DNA of 64,000 bases. It comes from Pigmentiphaga kullae (GTDB lineage Bacteria > Pseudomonadota > Gammaproteobacteria > Burkholderiales > Burkholderiaceae_B). The position numbers and the translations under genes were made by a program. The notes below the pieces were generated by a model, which made no database searches, had not been told where the DNA came from, and saw only the letters and a list, made by a program, of their open reading frames with translations. Positions 35,063 through 43,768 of the stretch are shown here, one piece after another. The stretch is taken from contig NZ_SGXC01000002.1 of NCBI RefSeq assembly GCF_004216695.1, positions 1,054,001-1,118,000 of the forward strand, in the 5' to 3' direction. The number at the start of each line of letters is the position of its first letter. Within the stretch, counting starts at the first letter, position 1.

Positions 35063-36217
35063 CTATCCGGCCAGTGCCCGCAGCGAGGCGGGCACGGGAA
35101 AATCGGCGGCCATGTCGCGGAAGGCCCGGTCCGCCCAGGCGGTTCCGACCTCGGTCCCATGGGTGGCCTTCCAGGCCGGATGGCGGTCCTTGTCGATCAG
35201 CAGGGCGCGGATACCTTCCTGGAAATCGCCACGGGTGCAGCACCACAGGGCGACCTGATACTCCAGTTGGAAGACCTGGGCCAGCGACATGTGGCGCGTG
35301 CGCCGCTGCAGCTCCCAGGCCAGCCGCGCGGTGCTGGGCGCGCCCTTGGCCAGGGCGTCGCGCGCCCCTTCCAGCCAGGGATCGGCGCCATCGTATTGGA
35401 GGATGGCGCCGATGACGTCGTCCAGCGCCGGCGCCCGGCACAGCGTCGCCACCGTATCCAGGTTGCGCCGCAGCGGGCCTTGCGCCGGGTCCGGGGCGAC
35501 GTGGCAGGCGTCGAGTACGTCGTGCAGCAGGAGGTCGTCGGCACGGCGCTCGCCAGTCCAGGCCTGGCGAGCCAGCGCATCGATCACCTGCTGCTTGCGG
35601 GCATGCGGGATGTGGTAGTCGGCCCAGCCGGCGAACAACGCGTCGGCAGCCTGCAGTGCGGCGCCGGTCAGCCCCAGGAACAGGCCCGACTTGCCCGGCA
35701 TGCGGTTCAGGGCCCAGGACATGCCCACGTCGGGAAACAGGCCGATGACGATCTCGGGCATGGCCAGGCGCGAGCTTTCCGTGACGACGCGGTGGCTCGC
35801 GCCTATCAGCAGGCCCATGCCCCCGCCCATGACGATGCCGTTGCCCCAGCACAGGAACGGCTTGGGATAGGCATGGATGGCGTGGTTCAGGCCGTATTCG
35901 CGCTCGAAGAAGCGGGCGATGCGGCGCGGCGCGCCGTCGCCCCGGTGGTCGCGCATCTCGTGGTACACGCTTCGCAGGTCGCCGCCGGCGCACAACGCGC
36001 GCCCTTCGCCTTCCAGCACCACCACCGCGATGGCCGGATCGGCGGCCCAGGCATCGAGCTGCATCGCCAGGCGTTCGGCCATCTCCAGGGACAAGGCGTT
36101 CAGCGTGGCCTGCGCATCGAGCGTGGCCACGCCCACGCGATACCCGCCCTGGGCGGAGATTTCGCGAAACCCGACCGGCGCACTGGTACGCCCCCCCTGC
36201 TTTCTGGACTCACTCAC
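35063..36217 (-). CDS. Enoyl-CoA hydratase/isomerase family, 3-hydroxyisobutyryl-CoA-hydrolase-like
   Basis: Crotonase-fold protein of 384 residues, the length of 3-hydroxyisobutyryl-CoA hydrolases (valine breakdown) rather than the 260 of simple hydratases. Key blocks are GRALCAGGDLRSVYH, GNGIVMGGGMGLLIGASHRV and MPEIVIGLFPDVGMSW. The start is the GTG at 36217 with GCGGAGAAATC before it. It may be co-transcribed with the WYL regulator and is divergent from the F-box-like gene. Confidence 0.87.
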   Translation of the reverse strand: MSESRKQGGRTSAPVGFREISAQGGYRVGVATLDAQATLNALSLEMAERLAMQLDAWAADPAIAVVVLEGEGRALCAGGDLRSVYHEMRDHRGDGAPRRIARFFEREYGLNHAIHAYPKPFLCWGNGIVMGGGMGLLIGASHRVVTESSRLAMPEIVIGLFPDVGMSWALNRMPGKSGLFLGLTGAALQAADALFAGWADYHIPHARKQQVIDALARQAWTGERRADDLLLHDVLDACHVAPDPAQGPLRRNLDTVATLCRAPALDDVIGAILQYDGADPWLEGARDALAKGAPSTARLAWELQRRTRHMSLAQVFQLEYQVALWCCTRGDFQEGIRALLIDKDRHPAWKATHGTEVGTAWADRAFRDMAADFPVPASLRALAG

Positions 36218-36355
36218 ACGATTTCTCCGCGGCGCCAATGTCGTGACGATAACTCATGTGCCGACGAAATCCGCCCGGCCGGCCACGGCACCGGCCAGGA
36301 ACCATGACCCGGGCCATCGTTACCTATCGGCATCCATCCTTTTTCCAGGAAAATC

Positions 36356-37231
36356 ATGGATTCGATCAACGGTCGTCTCTCGTCTCTGTTCTCCCTGGCC
36401 AGAAACACCGTCCAGGGCACGGATCAAAGGGATGGCTCGCCGCCATCCGACGCTGGCTCCCGTCCCCACTCTCCCCGCGATCCCTCCGAGCCGCCGCCCA
36501 TCCACCAGACTGGACGCCGCAGGCCGGCGGCGCTGGCTCAGCCCTCGTCCGAATCGCCGTCTCCATTCACGCGGCTGCCGCTGGAGATGCAGCAGGCGGC
36601 GTTGCCCTATCTCGACCCCGAATCCACGATCAAGCTGGCGCAGTCTTCGAGACAAATGAAGGACATGGTGTACCGCCACCCGCACGCGCTGCGTATCGCC
36701 CGCCTCCTGTCCGCTCCGCCGTCGAAATGGTCTGAACCCGCTTATTCCACCGAGCTGCGGGATTGCGCGGAGCATCTATCGGCAGAACAGTTCCGGACCC
36801 TTGCCTTGCGGGGCTTGCCACCCCGAGACCATCCCCGCGGATGGCTGCTTGGCCCGCTGCTCAGCGGCAGGACCAGGCGCGATGCCGAGTGGGTCGCGCA
36901 GACGATGGATTCAACTTCGCGGCCTTCGACCACGAGGCATGCCAGGCCTGACGACCCCGTCCAGAACATCATGAGACTTGGCCGCATGCACGCCATGCTG
37001 ATATCGGGTGCGGAGGATCCGTTTCCCCCGGGTCGTGCCGCCGACGAACAGAGGAACCGCCGGCACCGTGGCCATACGCTGCTCACGATACTCGACGGCA
37101 TCGGCAAGCCGAAAAACCAGGACGTCTACGAACCGTTCCTGGAGCGCTGCGCGCGGCCCTCGCTGTATGCGATCGACCCTATCGATCTCGAAGCGCTCTT
37201 GAGCCGGATCCGGGCGATGCTGCCGGCCTAG
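36356..37231 (+). CDS. Putative secreted effector with an F-box-like motif
   Basis: Unrecognised 291-residue protein. Residues 1-70 are Ser/Pro/Arg-rich and low-complexity, as in type III secretion leaders. At residues 74-107 there is an F-box-like block: LPLEMQQAALPYLDPES, then TIKLAQSSRQMKDMV, matching the pattern LPxE-YLDP-L-LAxxSRxxxxxV. F-boxes recruit Skp1-type ubiquitin ligases in eukaryotes and are known in some plant- and animal-associated bacterial effectors. The rest is helical without clear repeats. CAGGAAAATC precedes the ATG. Codon use is less GC3-biased than the neighbours. No secretion genes are nearby. Confidence 0.75.
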   Translation: MDSINGRLSSLFSLARNTVQGTDQRDGSPPSDAGSRPHSPRDPSEPPPIHQTGRRRPAALAQPSSESPSPFTRLPLEMQQAALPYLDPESTIKLAQSSRQMKDMVYRHPHALRIARLLSAPPSKWSEPAYSTELRDCAEHLSAEQFRTLALRGLPPRDHPRGWLLGPLLSGRTRRDAEWVAQTMDSTSRPSTTRHARPDDPVQNIMRLGRMHAMLISGAEDPFPPGRAADEQRNRRHRGHTLLTILDGIGKPKNQDVYEPFLERCARPSLYAIDPIDLEALLSRIRAMLPA

Positions 37232-37743
37232 TGCGCCGCCCCGGCAAACAAGGAGCGCGGCCGCCGGCGCAGCAGCAATGCCGCCACGCCCGCCACCGCC
37301 AGCACCGCGAACAGCAGCACGCTCCAGATCTCGTAGCGTACGCCCAGCAGGTCCACCGCCGCGTCGGCGCAGGTCGCGTAGATGCCGAATACCGAAGGCA
37401 GCGACCCGTCCAGTCCGGAACCGGTCATGAAGCGGTCGGCGAAGGTCTGGTCGCAACTCATCAATTGGGAGGCGACATTGTGCTGGTAGATGGCCGTAGC
37501 CACGCCGGCCAGCGCCAGCGCCGCCACGATGCCGGCGCAGGTCTTCTGCGCCGCCGCGATCCGCCGCAGCACCAGGCCCAGCACTGCGAATACCGCAATC
37601 GCGAGATAGATCAGGCGCTGCAGCACGCACCAGGCGCAGGGCTGCATGTCGAAGACATGCTGCGACACCAGCGCGACCGCCACGGCGCCCAGGCTGGCAA
37701 TGGCGGTGAAGGCGAGCAGGCGGTCAACGAGTACGGTTTTCAT
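37228..37743 (-). CDS. dsbB: Disulfide bond formation protein DsbB
   Basis: Inner-membrane quinone reductase that reoxidises DsbA. The 171-residue protein has four hydrophobic segments, the first redox pair CAWC (residues 37-40) and the second pair in SCDQTFADRF and YATCAD. The stop codon shares the tetranucleotide CTAG with the stop of the convergent F-box-like gene. It follows marC by 21 bases at the end of the sulfite-reductase operon. Confidence 0.95.
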   Translation of the reverse strand: MKTVLVDRLLAFTAIASLGAVAVALVSQHVFDMQPCAWCVLQRLIYLAIAVFAVLGLVLRRIAAAQKTCAGIVAALALAGVATAIYQHNVASQLMSCDQTFADRFMTGSGLDGSLPSVFGIYATCADAAVDLLGVRYEIWSVLLFAVLAVAGVAALLLRRRPRSLFAGAAH

Positions 37744-37764
37744 GGGTCAAGGCCACGAGGGCTG

Positions 37765-38472
37765 TCAGGTGGATGGGGGCAACGGGACCTGGCGCAGCAC
37801 GCCGAGCAGCAGTTCGGACGCGCCGTCCCAGACGATCTGGACGCCAAGGCAGAGCAGAATGAATGCTGACAACCGCAGGAACACGACAGTTCCCGTGTCT
37901 CCCAGCAGGCGCAGCAACTGCTGCGCGTAGCGGAAGCACAGCAGCACCGACCCCGCCACCAGGGACAGGCCCAGCACCGCGCCGGCGATGCGGGTGCCGC
38001 TGACGAACAGCGAGGCGTGATCGTGCAGGCTGGCGCCCACGGTGATGGCCGCGGCAATGGAACCCGGCCCGCAGGCGATGGGGAACGTCAGGGGATAGAA
38101 GGCGCGGCGGTTGGCCATTTCGACCGTGAAGCCCTCGGCCAGCCGGGCCGAGCGCTCGGCCCCGCCATCGCTGGAATTGAGCAGGCGCCAGGCGCTGGCC
38201 ACCACCAGCAGCCCCCCGCCCACGCGGACGATGGCCAGCGAGATGCCGAAGAAATCGAGCACGACCGACCCGATCAGCATCGCCGCGAACAGCAGCAGGA
38301 ACACGTTGCGGGCGATCCTGGCCGCGAGCACTTCCCGCACGCCCGGGGAAGCGCCCTCGGTCAGGGACAGGAATATCGGTGCCGTCGCCGTGGGATTCAG
38401 GATGGGGAGCAGCGTCGCCAGGGAAAACAGAAAACTCTTGCCCAGCGCGAGTCCGTAGTCTTCGATCAACAT
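37765..38472 (-). CDS. MarC-family integral membrane protein
   Basis: Inner-membrane protein of 235 residues with six predicted hydrophobic helices and the family blocks LLPILNPTATAPIFLSLTEG and PLTFPIACGPGSIAAAITVG. The family is often annotated as NAAT transporters, but no transport role is well established. It lies 24 bases after cobA and 21 bases before dsbB on the same strand. Confidence 0.9.
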   Translation of the reverse strand: MLIEDYGLALGKSFLFSLATLLPILNPTATAPIFLSLTEGASPGVREVLAARIARNVFLLLFAAMLIGSVVLDFFGISLAIVRVGGGLLVVASAWRLLNSSDGGAERSARLAEGFTVEMANRRAFYPLTFPIACGPGSIAAAITVGASLHDHASLFVSGTRIAGAVLGLSLVAGSVLLCFRYAQQLLRLLGDTGTVVFLRLSAFILLCLGVQIVWDGASELLLGVLRQVPLPPST

Positions 38473-38496
38473 GACCGAAGTGTAAGAGAAATGCAG

Positions 38497-39258
38497 TCAG
38501 GCCGCAGCGGTCCGCCTCGTTTCCGCGTCCAGGCGGCCCGCGGCCTGCTCGAGCAGTTCGGCGTAGATCTCGCCCACCATGATCAGCGCCGGCCCCGAGC
38601 CCAGTTCCCGCGCGGCCTGCGGCAGGCGCTCCAGGGTGGTGGGCAGCACCCGCTGGGCCGGCAGGCTGGCATTCTCGACCAGCACCGCCGGGCGTCCCGG
38701 CGCCATGCCCGCGGCCATCAGGCCCTGGGCGATCGCCTCCGCCTGGCGGCTGGCCATGTACAGCACCACGGTATCGGCGCCCCGGGCGGCATCCGCCCAC
38801 GCATGGGGGCGCTCGCCATTGCCCACGGCGGGCGTCAGGAACACGACGCTGCGGCTCAGGCCGCGGCGCGTCAGGGACAGGCCCAGCGCCGAACTGGCGC
38901 CGAAGGCCGCGCTGATGCCGGGCACCACCTCGACCTCGATGCCGGCCCGGGCCAGCGCGGCGATTTCCTCCTGCGCGCGCCCGAACAGCATGGGGTCGCC
39001 TCCTTTCAGGCGCACCACGCAGGCATGCCGGCGGGCGGCATCGACCAGTTGGCGGTTGATGAACTGCTGCACCGTGGACAACTGCCCGCAGCGCTTGCCC
39101 ACGGCCACGAGGTGGGCCTGGGGCGCCAGCGCAAGCACTTCGCCGTCCACCAGCGCATCGTGGAAGACCACGTCGGCCCGGCCCAGCAGCCGGGCCGCGC
39201 GCACGGTCAGCAGATCCGCCGCGCCGGGGCCCGCACCCACCAGATAGACTTTGCCCAT
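38497..39258 (-). CDS. cobA: Uroporphyrinogen-III C-methyltransferase (SUMT)
   Basis: SAM-dependent enzyme making precorrin-2, precursor of siroheme. The 253-residue protein starts MGKVYLVGAGPGAADLLTVR and has DVVFHDALV, VRLKGGDPMLFGR and VVPGISAAFGASSALGLSLT. It is the stand-alone form without the CysG dehydrogenase/ferrochelatase domain. Placed three bases after the DUF934 gene and behind the sulfite reductase, whose cofactor is siroheme, which explains the clustering. Confidence 0.94.
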   Translation of the reverse strand: MGKVYLVGAGPGAADLLTVRAARLLGRADVVFHDALVDGEVLALAPQAHLVAVGKRCGQLSTVQQFINRQLVDAARRHACVVRLKGGDPMLFGRAQEEIAALARAGIEVEVVPGISAAFGASSALGLSLTRRGLSRSVVFLTPAVGNGERPHAWADAARGADTVVLYMASRQAEAIAQGLMAAGMAPGRPAVLVENASLPAQRVLPTTLERLPQAARELGSGPALIMVGEIYAELLEQAAGRLDAETRRTAAA

Positions 39259-39261
39259 GGG

Positions 39262-39780
39262 TCAGCCCTGCCGCGCGGCGGGCACCGGGTAGCTTTGCTG
39301 ATAGGCCGCCGTGAAGGTGCCGAAGGCCCGCAGCGCCTGTTCGGGGTCGTGGCCGTGCTTGACCGCGAAGCTGTCGAAGCCCGACCGGGCCTGGTAATGG
39401 ATGGTGTCGATCATCACGTCGCCCACCGCCCGCAGTTCTCCCTGCCAGCCGAGCCGCGTGCGCAGCAGGTAGGCGATGGAATAGCCCCGGCCATCGGTGT
39501 AGATGGGAAAATCGACCGCGATCAGCGCCAGTCCGGTGGGGTCTATCCTGCCCTCCTCGGCCAGCTCGGCGGGATCGTCGGCGGGCCCCAGCAGCACACC
39601 CACGGGCCGGCGGCGGCCGCGCAGTTCGGCGCGCGCCGACTGCCAGACCGCCAGCGGCACGAGCCAATCCTCGTCGTCGGCCGGCAGCGGCCGGGCCTCG
39701 GTGGGCTCGAAGCGCTTCCAGGTGTCGACTTCCAGATCCCGATGGCGGATCAGCGTGGCGGCTTGCTGCTGCTCAGACAT
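39262..39780 (-). CDS. DUF934 family protein, sulfite-reductase associated
   Basis: Conserved 172-residue protein of unknown biochemical role, nearly always next to sulfite reductase genes. Family features are the early ADDEDWLVPL, the central IAVDFPIYTDGRGYSIAYLL and the ending GHDPEQALRAFGTFTAAYQQ. Its start codon overlaps the reductase stop by eight bases, indicating coupled translation and probably a shared complex or pathway. Confidence 0.9.
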   Translation of the reverse strand: MSEQQQAATLIRHRDLEVDTWKRFEPTEARPLPADDEDWLVPLAVWQSARAELRGRRRPVGVLLGPADDPAELAEEGRIDPTGLALIAVDFPIYTDGRGYSIAYLLRTRLGWQGELRAVGDVMIDTIHYQARSGFDSFAVKHGHDPEQALRAFGTFTAAYQQSYPVPAARQG

Positions 39781-41506
39781 GGGCAGCCTCCGCCAGGGCG
39801 GCCTTGGCCTGCTTGCGCTCGGCGTAGACCCGGGTCTTGAAGGGATCGATGCCCACGCGCTCGACCACGTCGATGAAGCGCTCGGCATCGCTGTCGCGCA
39901 GGTCGATGTAGGTCTCGACCAGGGTCGCAACCACGTCGGCCACTTCCCCACGCGCGAACGAGGGTCCGATGATGCGGCCGATCGCCGCGCCGCCCCCGCG
40001 GGTGGACTCGATGTCGGGCAAGGGCTTGGCGGCCCCGCTCTGGCGTCCGCCCAGCGTGATCTGGTACCACTCCTCGCCCGCCTTGTCCACGCCCAGGATC
40101 CCGATGTGGCCCACGTGATGGTGGCCACAGGAGTTGATGCAGCCCGAGATGTTCAGGTCCAGCTCGCCGATCTCGTACAGGTAGTCGAGGTCGTCGAAGC
40201 GGCGCTGGATGGCCTCGGCCACCGGAATCGACACCGCGTTGGCCAGCGCGCAGAAGTCGCCGCCGGGGCAGGCGATGATGTTGGTCAGCAGACCGATGTT
40301 GGGCGTCGCCAACCCCAGCTTGTCGAGCTCCTTCCACAGCGCATGGAGCTGGCCGCGGGCCACGTCGGCGAACACCAGGTTCTGTTCGTGCGAGACGCGC
40401 ATCTCGCCGAAGCTGTAGCGGTCGGCCAGATCGGCCACCGCATCCATCTGGTCGGCGGTGATGTCGCCGGGCGGCACGCCCGTGGGCTTGAGCGACAGCG
40501 TCACGGCGGCGTAGCCTTGGACCTTGTGCGGATGGGTATTGCGGCGCAGCCATTGCGCGAAGCGCGGATCGTTGCCCGCGTGCTGGGCCGAAGTATCCGG
40601 CCCGGGATCGGCCGCGTAGGGCGTCGCGGTGAAACGGCCGGACACCGCCTGGAGCCGCTCGGCGGTCAGGGTCTCGGGACCGTCCTTCAGGTGCTCCCAT
40701 TCGCGCGCGACCTCTTCGGCGAACACGTGCGGCGTCAGGTCCTTGACCAGGATCTTGATGCGGGCCTTGTACTTGTTGTCGCGCCGGCCGTGCAGGTTGT
40801 AGACCCGCAGGATGGCCTGCAGGTAGGTCAGCAGATGCTGCCAGGGCACGTAGGGGTTGATCAGCTGGCCCACCAGCGGCGTGCGGCCCAGTCCGCCGCC
40901 CGCCCAGACGCGAAAGCCGATTTCGCCGTCCTGCTCGACGGCCTGCAGGCCGATGTCGTGCACGCCCACCGCGGCACGGTCCGTGACCGCGCCGCTGACC
41001 GCGATCTTGAATTTGCGGGGCAGGAACGCGAACTCGGGGTGGAAGGTGGACCACTGGCGGATCAGTTCGCACCAGACCAGGGGATTGACGATCTCGTCGG
41101 GCGCGACGCCGGCGAACTGGTCGGTGGTCGTGTTGCGGATGTCGTTGCCGCTGGTCTGGATGGAATGCATCTGCACCTTGGCCAGTTCGGCCAGGATGTC
41201 GGGCACGTCCTCCAGCTTCGGCCAGTTGAACTGTATGTTCTGCCGGGTGCTGAAATGCCCGTAGCCGCGATCCCACTTGCGCGCGATGTAGGCCAGCGTG
41301 CGCAACTGGCGCGAGGCCAGCATGCCGTAGGGCACGGCGATCCGCAGCATGGGCGCGTGGCGCTGGATGTACAGGCCGTTCTGCAGGCGCAGCGTGCGGA
41401 AGTCGTCCTCGCTGAGCTGCCCGTTCAGGAAACGCCGCGTCTGGTCTCGGAACTGCGCAACGCGTTGATCGACCAGCAACTGGTCGACGGGTTGATACTG
41501 GTACAT
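39773..41506 (-). CDS. cysI: Sulfite reductase hemoprotein (nitrite/sulfite reductase family)
   Basis: Siroheme and [4Fe-4S] enzyme reducing sulfite to sulfide in assimilation. The 577-residue protein starts MYQYQPVDQLLVDQRVAQFR at 41506 (AGAGG upstream). Substrate-binding RQNIQFNWPKLEDVPDI, and the cluster cysteines CPGGDFC and CINSC followed by GHHHVGH are complete. No flavoprotein subunit CysJ is present, so it probably uses ferredoxin or another donor. Nitrite reduction is possible for the family, but DUF934 and cobA favour sulfite. Confidence 0.92.
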   Translation of the reverse strand: MYQYQPVDQLLVDQRVAQFRDQTRRFLNGQLSEDDFRTLRLQNGLYIQRHAPMLRIAVPYGMLASRQLRTLAYIARKWDRGYGHFSTRQNIQFNWPKLEDVPDILAELAKVQMHSIQTSGNDIRNTTTDQFAGVAPDEIVNPLVWCELIRQWSTFHPEFAFLPRKFKIAVSGAVTDRAAVGVHDIGLQAVEQDGEIGFRVWAGGGLGRTPLVGQLINPYVPWQHLLTYLQAILRVYNLHGRRDNKYKARIKILVKDLTPHVFAEEVAREWEHLKDGPETLTAERLQAVSGRFTATPYAADPGPDTSAQHAGNDPRFAQWLRRNTHPHKVQGYAAVTLSLKPTGVPPGDITADQMDAVADLADRYSFGEMRVSHEQNLVFADVARGQLHALWKELDKLGLATPNIGLLTNIIACPGGDFCALANAVSIPVAEAIQRRFDDLDYLYEIGELDLNISGCINSCGHHHVGHIGILGVDKAGEEWYQITLGGRQSGAAKPLPDIESTRGGGAAIGRIIGPSFARGEVADVVATLVETYIDLRDSDAERFIDVVERVGIDPFKTRVYAERKQAKAALAEAAHV

Positions 41507-41620
41507 GCGGCAAGCCTCTAGATGTGGCCGGATGGCGATGGGTGGAGCGCGCCGGCGCCTCGGGCCGGAGCGGGCATGCGTATCCCGCGCGGGCGCGCAC
41601 CCAGGCTTGCAGCTTACAAA

Positions 41621-41651
41621 GACCGGCTTATGAATAAAACGACCGGTTCGT
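41621..41651. promoter_or_regulatory. Direct repeats upstream of the sulfite-reductase operon
   Basis: GACCGGCT (41621-41628) and GACCGGTT (41641-41648) are spaced exactly 20 bases, and the second lies inside the inverted repeat ACGA-CCGGT-TCGT (41639-41651). They are 115-145 bases upstream of cysI, a suitable place for a CysB-like activator; that regulator is not in the window. Confidence 0.4.
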
Positions 41652-41674
41652 AATGTGCATATACACAAAAGGAT

Positions 41675-41706
41675 CTAAAAAAAAGCGGAGGCAAAAACCT
41701 CCGCTT
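41675..41706 (-). terminator. Intrinsic terminator of purF
   Basis: Read on the minus strand, AAGCGGAGG and CCTCCGCTT (41706-41698 and 41691-41683) form a perfect nine-base stem around a six-base loop, followed by a run of about eight T residues. It begins 24 bases after the purF stop codon and separates purF from the sulfite-reductase operon downstream. Confidence 0.93.
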
Positions 41707-41729
41707 ATATCGGCGCCGCCAGTCAGCCG

Positions 41730-43250
41730 CTACGCCTCATTCGCGGCGGAGCCCATGTTGACGCGCAGGCCGCCCGCACCGCTGTCCTCGCTGCGGCTCT
41801 TGCGCATGCGCTCGAGATGATCCAGGTACTCCGGCGTCACGTCGCCCGTCACGTAGTGCCCGTCGAAACACGAGGATTCGAACTGGGTCAGCGCGGGGTT
41901 CATGTCGGTGATCGACTGGCGCATGGCGGCCAGGTCCTGGTAGATCAGCGCATCGGCGCCGATCACGCGGGCGATCTCCTCGTCGGAGCGGCCATGGGCG
42001 ATCAACTCGCTGCGCGTGGGCATGTCGATGCCGTACACGTTCGGGAAACGCACCGGGGGCGCCGCCGACGCGAAGAACACCTTGTTGGCGCCCGCGGCCC
42101 GGGCCATCTCGACGATCTCGCCGCTGGTGGTGCCGCGCACGATGGAATCGTCCACGATCAGCACGTTCTTGCCCTTGAACTCTTCGCTCATGGCGTTGAG
42201 CTTCTGGCGCACGGACTTCTTGCGCACCGCCTGGCCGGGCATGATGAAGGTGCGGCCGACGTAGCGGTTCTTGATGAAGCCCTCGCGGTAGTCCAGGTTC
42301 AGCCGCGCGGCCAGCTGCATCGCCGCCGGCCGGGCCGAATCGGGTATGGGCATGACCACGTCGACCTCGCCCAGGCGCAGGTTGCGCGCGACCTTGTCCG
42401 CCAGGTATTCGCCCATGCGCAGGCGCGCGCTGTACACCGACACGCCGTCCATCAGCGAATCGGGACGCGCGAAATAGACGTATTCGAAGATGCAGGGGGT
42501 CAGCTGCGGATTGTCGGCGCACTGGCGCGCGCCGTAGCGGCCGTTCAGGTCGATGAACACGGCCTCGCCCGGCGCGACGTCGCGTTCGAACTTGAAGCCC
42601 ATGCCCTCGAGCGTGACCGACTCGGACGCCACCATCCATTCGACGCCGCTTTCGGTCTCGACCTTGCCCAGGCACAGGGGCCGGATGCCGTAGGGGTCGC
42701 GGAAGGCCAGCATGCCGTAGCCGGCGATCTCGGCCACCACCGCGTAGGCGCCGCGCACGCGCTTGTGCACCGCCGACACCGCCCTGAAGATGGCGTCCTC
42801 GTCCAGCGACACGCCGTTCGATGCGCGCTGCAATTCGTGCGCCAGCACATTGAGCAACACTTCCGAATCGGAGTTGGTGTTCATGTGGCGGCGGTCGACG
42901 CGGAACAGTTCCTCGCGCAGCGACTCGGTGTTGGTCAGGTTGCCGTTGTGGGCGAAGGTGATGCCGAACGGCGCGTTGACATAGAACGGCTGGGCTTCTT
43001 CCGCGCTGGAGCTGGAACCGGCGGTGGGGTAGCGGACCTGGCCGATGCCCGAGTTTCCGGGCAGCGAACGCATGTTGCGCGTACGGAAGACGTCGCGGAC
43101 CAGGCCATGCGCCTTGAACATATTGAAGGTGTTGCCCTGCGACGTGGCGATGCCCGCCGCATCCTGACCGCGATGCTGCAACAGCAGCAGACTGTCGTAG
43201 AGCAACTGATTAACCGGCGCGTGCGAGACGACACCGACGATTCCACACAT
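41730..43250 (-). CDS. purF: Amidophosphoribosyltransferase PurF
   Basis: First committed step of purine synthesis: PRPP plus glutamine to phosphoribosylamine. The 506-residue protein begins [13 protein letters not shown] with the mature N-terminal nucleophile Cys2, has the glutaminase blocks [12 protein letters not shown] and AHNGNLTN, and the PRPP-binding loop [20 protein letters not shown]. Last gene of the folC-SPOR-cvpA-purF group; 29 bases after cvpA. Confidence 0.97.
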   Translation of the reverse strand: MCGIVGVVSHAPVNQLLYDSLLLLQHRGQDAAGIATSQGNTFNMFKAHGLVRDVFRTRNMRSLPGNSGIGQVRYPTAGSSSSAEEAQPFYVNAPFGITFAHNGNLTNTESLREELFRVDRRHMNTNSDSEVLLNVLAHELQRASNGVSLDEDAIFRAVSAVHKRVRGAYAVVAEIAGYGMLAFRDPYGIRPLCLGKVETESGVEWMVASESVTLEGMGFKFERDVAPGEAVFIDLNGRYGARQCADNPQLTPCIFEYVYFARPDSLMDGVSVYSARLRMGEYLADKVARNLRLGEVDVVMPIPDSARPAAMQLAARLNLDYREGFIKNRYVGRTFIMPGQAVRKKSVRQKLNAMSEEFKGKNVLIVDDSIVRGTTSGEIVEMARAAGANKVFFASAAPPVRFPNVYGIDMPTRSELIAHGRSDEEIARVIGADALIYQDLAAMRQSITDMNPALTQFESSCFDGHYVTGDVTPEYLDHLERMRKSRSEDSGAGGLRVNMGSAANEA

Positions 43251-43279
43251 GAGAGCCTCTTTTCAGCAGCACAAACTTC

Positions 43280-43768
43280 TTAATAGCGGATCCAGTCCGC
43301 GAACTGTTCCGGCACATACGGCTTGACCGCCCGCACGCCCTCTTCCGCGTAGGGAGACAGGACGGCTCCGGTCCACCACGGCTCCTTGGGCAGGGGCGTG
43401 AATCCCGCCGCCACCACCAGGACCATCACGATGACCACGCCGCGCACCAGGCCGAACACCGCGCCCAGGCCGCGATCGGCCAGCGACAGGCCCGTGGCCT
43501 TGAGCAACAGCCCCAACGCCACGTTGACCAGTCCCACCGCCAGCAACACGGCGATGAACACGCCCGCGTAGGCCACGATCGCGCGCAGCCCCGGAGTCTC
43601 GATATAGGCCGCCAGCCATTCGTAGGCCAGCGGGCCGTAGCGGACCGCCACCACGAACGCGGCGACATAGGCGATCAACGACAGGACTTCCTTCACCAGG
43701 CCGCGAAACAGACCGATCACCACCGAGGCGCCCAGGATCAGCAGGACGCCGTAGTCGAAATTGGTCAC
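43280..43768 (-). CDS. cvpA: CvpA family membrane protein
   Basis: Inner-membrane protein of 162 residues with four hydrophobic segments (starting FDYGVLLILGASVVIGLFRG), linked in E. coli to colicin V production and envelope function. The family signature GLVKEVLSLIAYVAAF is present. It overlaps the SPOR-domain gene by four bases and precedes purF, the conserved dedD-cvpA-purF order. Confidence 0.92.
   Translation of the reverse strand: MTNFDYGVLLILGASVVIGLFRGLVKEVLSLIAYVAAFVVAVRYGPLAYEWLAAYIETPGLRAIVAYAGVFIAVLLAVGLVNVALGLLLKATGLSLADRGLGAVFGLVRGVVIVMVLVVAAGFTPLPKEPWWTGAVLSPYAEEGVRAVKPYVPEQFADWIRY

Noticed and set aside
38017..39840. Open frame of 607 codons on the plus strand across marC, cobA and DUF934
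   Set aside because: Antisense shadow with Arg/Gln/His-rich composition and no recognisable motif; all three minus genes are full-length.
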